Positions 18,064-25,583 of a stretch of 64,000 nt of DNA are shown one piece after another. Source of the DNA: Thiomonas delicata (lineage in GTDB: Bacteria; Pseudomonadota; Gammaproteobacteria; Burkholderiales; Burkholderiaceae_C); the NCBI RefSeq assembly GCF_900088825.1, contig NZ_LT592170.1:918852-982851 (forward strand). The letters run 5' to 3'. The notes under the pieces are model-generated. The model was not told where the DNA came from. It saw only the letters and a list, made by a program, of their open reading frames with translations, and did no database searches. The position numbers were made by a program, and so were the translations under genes. Every line of letters begins with the position of its first letter. The first letter of the stretch is position 1.

Positions 18064-19250
18064 GCGCGGTGCTCTACGCCATCTTGCTGGTCGCTTGCAT
18101 CGCGCTGGCGCTGCCCGTCGGCTTGCTGCTGTTGCAGGTCTTGAGCGCCTGGCTGCCGGGGCGTGCGGCGCAGCCTTGCTCCGATGCGGCGGGGCGCATC
18201 GCCGTGCTGGTGCCTGCGCATGACGAGGCCCTGAACATTCGCCGCACGGTGGAGAACCTGCAGCAGGATTTGCGCCCGATCGACCGTCTGCTGGTGGTGG
18301 CAGACAACTGTGACGACGACACGGCCGCCATCGCGCGGGCGGCCGGCGCAGAGGTGGTTGCGCGGCATGATCCGCTGCGCCGCGGCAAGGGCTATGCCTT
18401 GGATTTTGGACTGCGCCATCTGGCGTCGGACCCGCCGGATGTGGTGGTCATCGTCGATGCCGACTGCACGGTGCGCCCAGGGTCGATCGGCCGCGTTGCC
18501 GCCGTTGCCTTGCGGACCTGCGCTCCCGCGCAGGCGCACTACCGCATGGAGCTTCCGCCGGATGCCGGACTGAAGCTCAAAATCGCCGGTTTCGCCTGGC
18601 GCGTCAAAAACCTGGTCCGTCCCCTGGGCTACCTTCACCTGGGCCTGCCCTGCCAGCTCATGGGAAGCGGAATGGCCTTCCCTTGGACCTTGATCGAACA
18701 GGCCGATTTGGCGGACGCACACCTCGTCGAGGATCTCAAGCTCGGCCTCGAGTTCGCGCGCCTTCGCACGGCACCCAGGTTCGTGCCGCAAGCCGAGGTG
18801 ACCAGCGTCTTCCCGGCCAGCGCCGCCGGCGTGGCGACCCAGCGCAGGCGCTGGGAGCATGGCCATCTGGGCATGCTGGTCGACGTGGCGCCGCGGTTGC
18901 TCTGGCAGGGTCTGCGCACGGCCAATGTCGGCTTGCTGGCTTTGGCCGCCGATCTGTGCATTCCGCCGCTTGCGCTCTTGGCCTTGTCGATGACGGCGGC
19001 AGTCCTGGCGTCCACCTTCGCCTGGTGGACGCTGGGCTGGACGACTCCGGCCTTGATCGCCTGGGCTTCCTGCCTGGCGTTCGCCTTGGCCGTCCTGGGC
19101 GCATGGACGCGCTTTGGTCGGGACGTCCTGAGCCTTTCAGAGATGACGGGCATTCCGCTCTATGTGCTTTGGAAGGTGCCCGTCTATCTTCGCTTCATGC
19201 TGCGGCGCGAGCGCGACTGGGTGCGTTCGGCGCGGGATGTCGAGAAATGA
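18060..19250 (+). CDS. Membrane-associated family 2 glycosyltransferase (processive-type motifs)
   Basis: A 396-residue inner-membrane GT2 enzyme: one N-terminal membrane span, a cytoplasmic catalytic domain, then two or three C-terminal spans (about 285-360). Catalytic marks are VLVPAHDEALNI, the DXD motif VDADC near 132, HLVEDLKLG and QRRRW. This set (D, DXD, ED, QxxRW) is shared with cellulose-synthase and NodC-like enzymes, so it might polymerise or act once. The start is a GTG at 18060 overlapping the previous stop; the frame is open further upstream but lacks homology there. Confidence 0.86.
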   Translation: MSAVLYAILLVACIALALPVGLLLLQVLSAWLPGRAAQPCSDAAGRIAVLVPAHDEALNIRRTVENLQQDLRPIDRLLVVADNCDDDTAAIARAAGAEVVARHDPLRRGKGYALDFGLRHLASDPPDVVVIVDADCTVRPGSIGRVAAVALRTCAPAQAHYRMELPPDAGLKLKIAGFAWRVKNLVRPLGYLHLGLPCQLMGSGMAFPWTLIEQADLADAHLVEDLKLGLEFARLRTAPRFVPQAEVTSVFPASAAGVATQRRRWEHGHLGMLVDVAPRLLWQGLRTANVGLLALAADLCIPPLALLALSMTAAVLASTFAWWTLGWTTPALIAWASCLAFALAVLGAWTRFGRDVLSLSEMTGIPLYVLWKVPVYLRFMLRRERDWVRSARDVEK

Positions 19251-20056
19251 AACCGGACATGTCGGAGCACCAGGCTTCACGCGCCGAAGACGCAACGCTG
19301 CGCCTGTTCGGCCTGCCGTTGCGGAACACGACGCTTGCGTTGGCCGCCGGCGAACTGCTTCGCGCGGCGGCACGGGGGCAGCGGCGCAACGTGTATTTCG
19401 TCAACGCGCATTGCGTCAACGTCGCCGCTTCCGATGCCGTCTATGACGGAATTCTGCGGGCGGCCGACCTGCTGTATGCGGATGGCATCGGGATGCGGAT
19501 TGCCGCCCGCGCGGCGGGTGAGACGCTGCGCGACAACGTCAATGGCACCGACTTGTTTCCGCTGTTGTGCGCGGGAGCGGCGCAGGCTGGGCTGGAACTG
19601 GCGTTCATCGGTGGCAGGCCGGGTGTGGCGCAGGCCTGTGCGCGCAACATGATGGCCGCGCACCCCGGATTGAAGGTGGCCTACGTCCAAGACGGATATT
19701 TTCCCGCGGCGCGGACGGGCGCCGTGCTTGAGGCCTTGGCGCAGTCGCGGGCGCGGCTGATTTTCGTGGCGATGGGCGTGCCCCGACAGGAGCAGTTCAT
19801 CCACCGCCATGACGCCGAACTCGGCGATACGGTACGCCTCGGGGTTGGCGCCTTGTTCGACTTCTACTCCGGCACCATGCCCCGAGCGCCGTCGGTGTTG
19901 CGCAGGCTGGGCATGGAATGGCTGTTTCGCTTGCTGGTGGAACCGCGTCGCCTGTTCAGGCGGTATGTGCTGGGTAACCCACGGTTCCTCGCCCGCGTGA
20001 TGTGGCGACGTCTGCTGAGCCGCGCGACCTTGACCCATGCGCCGCTCTCGGGCTGA
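19247..20056 (+). CDS. WecG/TagA/CpsF family glycosyltransferase (GT26)
   Basis: A 269-residue member of the WecG/TagA family, which transfer N-acetylmannosamine or its uronic acid, glucose or similar sugars to lipid-linked acceptors. The family signatures are NAHCVNVAASD, the LYADGIG motif with its catalytic-type aspartate, NGTDLFP, and the C-terminal GVGALFDFYSGTMPRAP and LGMEWLFRLLVEPRR blocks. The start ATG at 19247 overlaps the preceding stop (ATGA). It is the last glycosyltransferase of the locus. Confidence 0.9.
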   Translation: MKPDMSEHQASRAEDATLRLFGLPLRNTTLALAAGELLRAAARGQRRNVYFVNAHCVNVAASDAVYDGILRAADLLYADGIGMRIAARAAGETLRDNVNGTDLFPLLCAGAAQAGLELAFIGGRPGVAQACARNMMAAHPGLKVAYVQDGYFPAARTGAVLEALAQSRARLIFVAMGVPRQEQFIHRHDAELGDTVRLGVGALFDFYSGTMPRAPSVLRRLGMEWLFRLLVEPRRLFRRYVLGNPRFLARVMWRRLLSRATLTHAPLSG

Positions 20057-20324
20057 GCGAGCGGGTTTGGGCGGGATTTTTTAGGAGGCATCCATGCCAG
20101 AAGCGTGAATTTGCGTCACCGTGGAGAAATTGACTGGTTGTCAGCCGAATGACGCAGGACATTTCCAAAAACCATCCATTCCTATTCAGGCATGACGATC
20201 CGGTTTGTAGGATGCCGATCTTCCGCTGCCTTGTTTCCACGACCGTGCCGGCCGGGTCATGGCGGTCGTCGCGTCGAACGACGCGGCAAGCCAGCGATTC
20301 AGCGCGCGGTTGCAAGGATTTTTC

Positions 20325-21461
20325 ATGCGCCAAGTCTTGGGTCTTTCAATTGCTTTCGTTCTGCTCGTGGCCAATGGTGGTTGCGGAGGAGAGGGCGGCT
20401 CCTCCCTGAGCGCGGGCGGTAACGTGGCCGCCGCCGCCACCGTCACGGGTCGCGACGACGCTGGGACTCCGACTGGGGCGGCGATTCAGGCGACTTCGCT
20501 CAGTCATGTGTTCTCGCCACGCAGCTTCTGGTATCAGCCCATTCCGGCCAACGCGCCGCTGAATCCGAAGTCTTCGATCTACACGCAAGACCTGCTCGAC
20601 CAGATCAAGAACCATTACGGTACCGTCAACCTCAACACCACCAGCTTCGCCAGCCCGATCTATTACGTGCGGACCAGCGGCGGATCCGACGCGGTGACCT
20701 GGGTGGACGGCACGCCGATCTATCCGGTCAGAAAGCGGGTCAATGTCAAGTTCTGGGACTGCCAGAACAAGGGCCGGACTCCTCACGAACTTGTCGAGCA
20801 ATGGCGGGGCGTGCCGATTCCCGCAGGCGCGACGCCGGCGAACGGAAGCGACAGCGAAATGTCCATCTATGACCTCAGCACGCACACGCTGTGGGAATTC
20901 TGGGTGACGCGCAGGGTGGGCGGCGAATGGCAGGCCTGCTGGGGCGGGCGGGTGCGGGACACGATGCAAAACCCAGGGATCTTCCCGCACCCCTACGGAG
21001 CCACCGCCACCGGCCTGCCCTTCATCGGCGGCGAGATCTCGGCCGAGGAACTGGCGCGGGGGCAGATCAACCACGTCATCGGCATCGCCCTGGTCAACGC
21101 GGCGAGCTGGAAAGAGTTTTCCTGGCCGGCCAGCCGCTCGGATGGCTACAACCCGAATGACGTGCCCGATCGCATCCCCGAGGGCATACGCTTGCGGCTC
21201 GATCCCAGTGTCGACGTCGATGCACTGAATCTCACCCCTGTAGGCCGCATCATCGCCAAGGCGGCGCAAAAGTACGGCTTCGTGGTCTGGGACAAGGCGG
21301 GTGCTGTTTCGCTTCGAATGGTCAATCCCGCAAGCTATGAACTCGCGGGCCTGCCAAATCCCTACCCCGCCTTGTTCGACAATATCGCTTCTTATGATGT
21401 GCTGAAGGGCTTTCCATGGGACAAGATGCAGTTCATGCCGATGAACTACGGCAAGCCCTAG
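20325..21461 (+). CDS. Putative secreted lipoprotein of unknown function in the EPS locus
   Basis: A 378-residue exported protein that I do not recognise. The ATG at 20325 has AAGGA six bases upstream. A hydrophobic signal (about 4-17) leads to NGGCGG, where the cysteine may be lipidated, but the lipobox is poor. After a low-complexity Gly/Ala linker (about 20-50) comes a compact domain opening with SHVFSPRSFWYQPIPANAPLNP. The SP(R/W)..PIP...PLNP phrase recurs, as I recall, in uncharacterised secreted proteins. The location between WecG and PAP2 suggests a role in polymer processing or attachment; no catalytic motif was found to prove it. Confidence 0.65.
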   Translation: MRQVLGLSIAFVLLVANGGCGGEGGSSLSAGGNVAAAATVTGRDDAGTPTGAAIQATSLSHVFSPRSFWYQPIPANAPLNPKSSIYTQDLLDQIKNHYGTVNLNTTSFASPIYYVRTSGGSDAVTWVDGTPIYPVRKRVNVKFWDCQNKGRTPHELVEQWRGVPIPAGATPANGSDSEMSIYDLSTHTLWEFWVTRRVGGEWQACWGGRVRDTMQNPGIFPHPYGATATGLPFIGGEISAEELARGQINHVIGIALVNAASWKEFSWPASRSDGYNPNDVPDRIPEGIRLRLDPSVDVDALNLTPVGRIIAKAAQKYGFVVWDKAGAVSLRMVNPASYELAGLPNPYPALFDNIASYDVLKGFPWDKMQFMPMNYGKP

Positions 21462-21590
21462 CCGCCCGAACGTCGACGCCGTGCTGCTGCAGAGCAAGAG
21501 AGGTTGCGAGCTTGATGCCGGGACTGCCGGGCGGAAGCCCGCGCAAACCCTGCCACGCAGGGTGATCGCGAGCCGCGCATCATCGCCTGC

Positions 21591-22442
21591 ATGTCCATGA
21601 CCGTCGCGTCTTTCTGGGTTTCCGTCACCGATTTCGGCGATACCGCGGTGTTGCTGCCGCTTGCCCTCGTCATTCTGGTCTGGATGGGTCTGGGCGCACG
21701 GCGGCTGGCCCTGTTCTGGGGGAGCTTGCTGGTCGCGGATATCGCGCTTGTGGCGCTCACCAAGATTGCCTACATGGGCTGGGGTTTGCATCCGCCCGGG
21801 ATCGATTTCACGGGCCTGAGCGGGCATAGCGCATTGTCGATGCTGATTTGGCCCACGATAGGCGTGCTGCTGTCGGTCGGACGGCGGCGACTGTGGCGGT
21901 TGGTCATGCCGTTGTTGGGCGCGGCACTGTCGTTGGCGATCGCGATCTCGCGGCTGGCCACCGATGCGCACACGCCGCCCGAAGTGGCGCTCGGCGCCTT
22001 GTGGGGCGGCGGCCTGGCACTGACGTTCCTTTATTCCTGTTGGCACGAGACAAGGCTCAGCCTGCCTCGCCCCGGCCTCCTGCTGCCGCTGATCCTGCTT
22101 CTGCCGCTGGCGCTGGGCTACGGGCGGGTCTTCCCCTCCATGCAAGTGCTCGCGGATGTGTCCTGCCTATTGAGCGGTCATGCCCAACCCTATACCCGAA
22201 CCGATTTGGAACGGCAATTCCAGCAGACAACGCAGGAGCATTTGACGAGCGTGTCACCGCCCGCCACGCCGAGCATGGGGTCTTTCTGCTTGCCTCCCGC
22301 GGCGCGTTTTTCGATTGGGGCCAGCAACGCCATGCAGCAGTCCTGGGTCTCCAACACTCAGGCTTGCCCATTTGAACTGGATGCCGGGTGCGCCGGAGAA
22401 GGTGTGCGCTCGTCGCTGGTTAGGGCGTTGGGCACAGAATGA
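21591..22442 (+). CDS. PAP2-family membrane phosphatase
   Basis: An integral membrane protein with five or six hydrophobic segments and PAP2 phosphatase motifs: GLSGHSALS (the PSGH-type motif, residue about 82) and SRLATDAHTPPEV (the SRxxxxxH type, residue about 125). It probably removes phosphate from undecaprenyl pyrophosphate or a similar lipid and so recycles the EPS carrier. The 283-residue frame carries a polar tail of some 75 residues after LLSGHAQPY that does not resemble the family; the functional protein may be shorter or the tail altered. No clear Shine-Dalgarno sequence precedes the start. Confidence 0.75.
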   Translation: MSMTVASFWVSVTDFGDTAVLLPLALVILVWMGLGARRLALFWGSLLVADIALVALTKIAYMGWGLHPPGIDFTGLSGHSALSMLIWPTIGVLLSVGRRRLWRLVMPLLGAALSLAIAISRLATDAHTPPEVALGALWGGGLALTFLYSCWHETRLSLPRPGLLLPLILLLPLALGYGRVFPSMQVLADVSCLLSGHAQPYTRTDLERQFQQTTQEHLTSVSPPATPSMGSFCLPPAARFSIGASNAMQQSWVSNTQACPFELDAGCAGEGVRSSLVRALGTE

Positions 22443-22469
22443 ACACGGCAGGGCAGTGCTCCGGGACAT

Positions 22470-22494
22470 AAAAAAAGCCGGTCAATTGACCGGC
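22470..22494 (-). terminator. Intrinsic terminator, probably the original tRNA-fMet terminator
   Basis: An 18-nt perfect palindrome, GCCGGTC-AATT-GACCGGC (22477-22494), is followed on the minus strand by seven T residues (plus-strand A7 at 22470-22476). It lies about 50 nt beyond the left copy of the tRNA 3'-end repeat. In the ancestor without the island, tRNA-fMet would read straight into it. Confidence 0.85.
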
Positions 22495-22546
22495 CTTCCA
22501 ACTAACAAGGCTTTTGCTCGAGGCAAGAATGCCAAGTTCGTCAATG

Positions 22547-22559
22547 TGGTTGCGGGGGC
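22547..22559 (-). repeat. Left attachment site copy (13 bp of tRNA-fMet 3' end)
   Basis: TGGTTGCGGGGGC is identical to 28929-28941, the last 13 nt of the tRNA-fMet gene including CCA. Flanking bases differ at once on both sides. It marks the left end of the island. Confidence 0.8.
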
Positions 22560-22741
22560 CTGCTGCGAACGCTGGTTGCGTGCAGTCCGGGTGCCGCTGG
22601 GTTGAGGAACCACAGTGCCGAGCAAGAGGGCTCGGTTGGTTCATGGGGATGCCCGACAGGAGGCCCCAATTCTGCAGCACTGCTGAAGTAGCGGACAAGT
22701 CAAAGGAGCGCCGGTCGGTTCGCGGCTTGCAGATGCGAATC

Positions 22742-23005
22742 TTAGTGTGGCCGCGTGCCCCCGAAGGCGTTCCACGCTGACGGCAGAGCTGTCGAAGCTT
22801 GAGCTGCCAAAGGTTGGTTCAGTTCAACGATGACTGAGTAGCCCTCGAACTGCTCAGGGATTCGCGCAGACCGATCCCAAAACTGCTTGCTCAATCTCAC
22901 GATGAGCTTCGTCTGTCCGTCACGCATTGCAGGCCAGATCACCGCTGCCCCAGGAGGCAGCGACAAGCTGGCCAACAGAGCGGTGGCGGCAGGGCTTGGC
23001 TTCAT
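22742..23005 (-). CDS. Small protein resembling the pro-domain-like module of the adjacent protease
   Basis: An 87-residue protein whose ATG (23005) is one base after the stop of the protease gene, so the two are surely co-translated. Residues 33-60 (KLIVRLSKQF, then ARIPEQFEGYSVIV) align by eye with residues 72-99 of the protease (KILVYLNKGF, then ERLPSTIDAYDVEY). This is the VVYV...IP..x.G..V pattern found before the catalytic domain of bacterial Nal1-like trypsins. It may be an inhibitor, folding helper or substrate module. There is no signal peptide or membrane segment. A longer start at 23038 overlaps the protease and is not favoured. Confidence 0.65.
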   Translation of the reverse strand: MKPSPAATALLASLSLPPGAAVIWPAMRDGQTKLIVRLSKQFWDRSARIPEQFEGYSVIVELNQPLAAQASTALPSAWNAFGGTRPH

Positions 23006-23006
23006 T

Positions 23007-24092
23007 TCAGACTCCGTGCGTAGCTTCAATGGTCGCACCGAATGCAGTCATGATCAAGTCTAGCGGGACAATGACCGAGATGGAGCCGTTGCCCGCAAAG
23101 ACGAGCCCTACCGAGGCAATCTCTCCCGACGGAAGCTCACCAACAACCAGTGAACCGGAGTCTCCGCTGTCAGAAAAAGCGCCGCCGACTCCCTCAACGA
23201 CCCAAGCCTCGTTGAAGAAAACGTTGAACTGCTGTTGGAGTTCAGGGACAACGTAGCTTACCGATTGGTAGCCAGCGACTTTGCCCATCACTAAGCCGCG
23301 CGTATGCCCCGTCGTGCGTCCAACCTTCTGGACGGCCATGCCATCAGCAAGCGGCGCGATCGACGCAGGAGTTGCGTACACCGATCCCTGCATTGCGCTG
23401 ACCTTTGCGTCATCGACGATCCGCATGAGTGCTGCGTCCAAATTGCCGGACACATTGACTGTCGCTGGCGATCCGTACACCATTGGCGCACATCTCTCGT
23501 ATACACCGATGCTGAACGGATGAATCAAGAAGTTCGGATTGATGTCCAGGTTGCCGGGAGCCAATACGGGATGCCCACCTTCTGCATAGCTACAGCGGCC
23601 GATCACGTGGTTGTTTGAAAGGCCAAACAGATCGCCATTGATGCGAACGAGCGCTCCAAGAGTGCCCGCACCAAGGCTGCCACCGAGGCCAATCGAACTT
23701 CCGCAGGCAATTCGATTGTCGTGTAGATAGTGACTCGGGGCGCCGACGCCAGCCGGTGGCGTCCCGCCGACTTGTCCGATGACCCCGTGCCGGTACTCTA
23801 CGTCGTAGGCGTCGATGGTTGACGGCAGCCTTTCGGTCTGCTTTGCCGTGAAGCCCTTGTTCAGGTAGACAAGGATCTTGCCTTCGGTCGCATTGACAGC
23901 AACGGCGTGGACTCTTCTCGCGTTCACAGCTCGGTTCAAGGGTGCGTCGAGACCGGCGAACGCACCCTCCACAAGTCCAAAATAGTCATCGCCAACCGGG
24001 ATGTCCGTGACCTGTGCGGCGGCGACTGTCGGTGCCAGTCCATGCCTGGCGGCCCATGTGCGAAATGCGGCTCCTGCTTCGAAGATGGACAT
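23007..24092 (-). CDS. Trypsin-like (Nal1-type) serine protease
   Basis: A 361-residue protein with a complete S1-type catalytic triad in the right order: His162 in GLSNNHV, Asp219 in GNLDAAL and Ser312 in DSGDSGS. The layout (no signal peptide, N-terminal module with the IP/V pattern at 60-105, then the protease domain) matches the Nal1-like intracellular trypsins of bacteria and plants. I start at 24092 because GGAG sits five bases before that ATG; an open frame from 24203 adds 37 residues without homology. Target and trigger are unknown. It lies beside remnants of a restriction system, so a defence role is possible but unproven. The gene looks lower in GC than its chromosomal neighbours. 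Confidence 0.8.
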   Translation of the reverse strand: MSIFEAGAAFRTWAARHGLAPTVAAAQVTDIPVGDDYFGLVEGAFAGLDAPLNRAVNARRVHAVAVNATEGKILVYLNKGFTAKQTERLPSTIDAYDVEYRHGVIGQVGGTPPAGVGAPSHYLHDNRIACGSSIGLGGSLGAGTLGALVRINGDLFGLSNNHVIGRCSYAEGGHPVLAPGNLDINPNFLIHPFSIGVYERCAPMVYGSPATVNVSGNLDAALMRIVDDAKVSAMQGSVYATPASIAPLADGMAVQKVGRTTGHTRGLVMGKVAGYQSVSYVVPELQQQFNVFFNEAWVVEGVGGAFSDSGDSGSLVVGELPSGEIASVGLVFAGNGSISVIVPLDLIMTAFGATIEATHGV

Positions 24093-24274
24093 CTGTACTC
24101 CAGGCAATGGATGGAGATACGCGCGATCGCCCCAATAACGCGACTGCGCAATGTAGAGAAATCGTAGCTGATCCCGTGTATACAGCCTGCGAGGGCAGAA
24201 CAAGCTAGCCCATATGCCTCACAGGAACCCACAAGGGGGTTAGCCTGCCTCGCCCATGGTGCTGACAAGCACGC

Positions 24275-24988
24275 CTAGATACCCTCAACGGCCACCCCAT
24301 GTTCCGCGAGCCAAGCCTTGCGCTTGGCGTAGTCCGGCATCGCGCGCTCCACTCGCAGCCAGAACGCCGGGGTGTGGTGGGGCTCGTGCAAATGCGCCAT
24401 CTCGTGCACGACCACGTACTCGGCGATCCTCGCTGGCAGCAGGATCGCCTTCCAGTGGAAGTACAACCAGTCGCCCTTGCCGCAGGAGCCCCAGCGGTAC
24501 CCGAGGTCTTGCACCTTGATGCCAGCGGGGTCGACCTCCATCCTGCTCTGGTATTCGGCCACCCGGCCGCTTAGCCAGGCGGCTGCGCGGTCGCAGTACC
24601 AACGCGTGAAATGCTCGCGCGCGCTGGGCAAGGCATCCTGGCGCAGACAGAATCGCCCGGCAGCCAGCTTGAGCGGCGCGTCCTGGGCCTCGACCAGCTT
24701 CAGCCGATGGCTGCGGCCCAGATAAAGAAAACCCTCGCCGCCGACGAACTCCTTGCGCGGAACGCGACGCCGCAGCGCGTCCTTTTCAGCGAGCTTGGTG
24801 TAGACCCAGAAGCGCTTCTCGTGGACGAAGGCGCGCAGGCGGATTTCGTCGATTCCAGTCGGAGCACAGAGCACCAGCGATCCGTCCCGCTCGACCGTGA
24901 TCTCCATCGTCTTGCGCAGCGGGCTGAGCCGCAGCGCGAACTGCAGGTCGTCGACCTGAAGGCTGCGGGGATTTGCAGGCACGACCAT
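24275..24988 (-). CDS. YgjP-like (DUF45) zinc metallopeptidase
   Basis: A 237-residue protein of the YgjP/M48-like family. The C-terminal half carries RWGSC (165-169), the zinc motif HEMAH (195-199) and HEPHHTPAFW (201-210), which supplies the third ligand region. Genes of this family are often the last gene of type I restriction-modification operons, and here it starts four bases after the HsdR remnant, in the same direction. The substrate is not known. It looks intact, although its operon partners are gone. Confidence 0.87.
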   Translation of the reverse strand: MVVPANPRSLQVDDLQFALRLSPLRKTMEITVERDGSLVLCAPTGIDEIRLRAFVHEKRFWVYTKLAEKDALRRRVPRKEFVGGEGFLYLGRSHRLKLVEAQDAPLKLAAGRFCLRQDALPSAREHFTRWYCDRAAAWLSGRVAEYQSRMEVDPAGIKVQDLGYRWGSCGKGDWLYFHWKAILLPARIAEYVVVHEMAHLHEPHHTPAFWLRVERAMPDYAKRKAWLAEHGVAVEGI

Positions 24989-24992
24989 CGAT

Positions 24993-25477
24993 TCATACCC
25001 GAACGAGCTTGTCGTGGCTGGCGCGTGCTTGCTCCATCAGCCGGTCCGCCAGGATGCCGGCCTTGTCCGAGTCGACGAGCGGCGGACGCAGGCGCATTAG
25101 ATGCTCGAACAGTTGTCCGTTCAGATTGTCCTGGTCGGCGCGCTTGCTCGGCATCCAGATATTGCGATTGCCCTGCAATTCCTGAACCAGCAAGTCCACC
25201 AACTCGACGGTCACATCCTTCAGGCGCAAGAGTTCTGCCGGCGACGGTGCCTGCCCTGGTTCAACCACGTCCAACACCGTGCGCAAGAAGGGGGCGCAGT
25301 GTTCGGGAAGCCCTCCGGATGCATCCTCGGCGCCGATCTGGCCGGTCTTGAGTTCATCGATGATCGTCTGCAACTGCGCGATCACCTCGTCCCACTGCTC
25401 GCCCAGGGTCTTCAGGATGTCACTCAGCCGCTCCGACAGCTTGCGATACAGAACAGGGTCTTCGTCGGTGTGCTTGC
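24993..25477 (-). pseudogene. hsdR: Type I restriction enzyme HsdR, C-terminal remnant
   Basis: About 160 codons read in one frame from the left IS end (25477) to a stop at 24993, with no plausible start of their own. The text (DEDPVLYRKLSERLSDIL, then KRADQDNLNGQLFEHL and a closing ADRLMEQARASHDKLVRV) matches, as I recall, the helical C-terminus of HsdR subunits, which often ends ADRLxxLAxxxHxKL. The following YgjP gene supports this. The nuclease and translocase domains are gone, cut off by the insertion sequence and the linked deletion. Function is lost. Confidence 0.68.
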
Positions 25478-25504
25478 TGTTGATTCATTTCCAAAACTGG
25501 GCCA
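25478..25504 (+). repeat. IS21 left inverted repeat
   Basis: Begins TGTTGATTCAT and ends AACTGGGCCA; mirrors 27973-27999 with five mismatches. It abuts the truncated HsdR reading frame. Confidence 0.85.
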
Positions 25505-25583
25505 TTTGGGGACGCGTTCACGTTGAAATCTGAGCCACGTTGCCGCTCTATCGTGCTGAGTTTTTCAGCACAGGGGAGCAGGA

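Larger units (their letters stand above)
22443..22741. other. Gene-free left boundary region of the tRNA-fMet island
   Basis: Contains the minus-strand terminator at 22470-22494, about 50 bp of ancestral tRNA-flanking sequence, the left attachment repeat (22547-22559) and some 180 bp of island DNA with no supported gene. The small open frames here have no start signals. Confidence 0.7.

Noticed and set aside
22477-22494. 18-nt palindrome as an operator site
   Set aside because: The adjoining run of seven T residues on the minus strand makes an intrinsic terminator the better reading.
22742-23038. Longer start (98 residues) for the small partner protein
   Set aside because: It would overlap the protease gene by 32 bases, while the ATG at 23005 sits in the coupling position one base after the stop.
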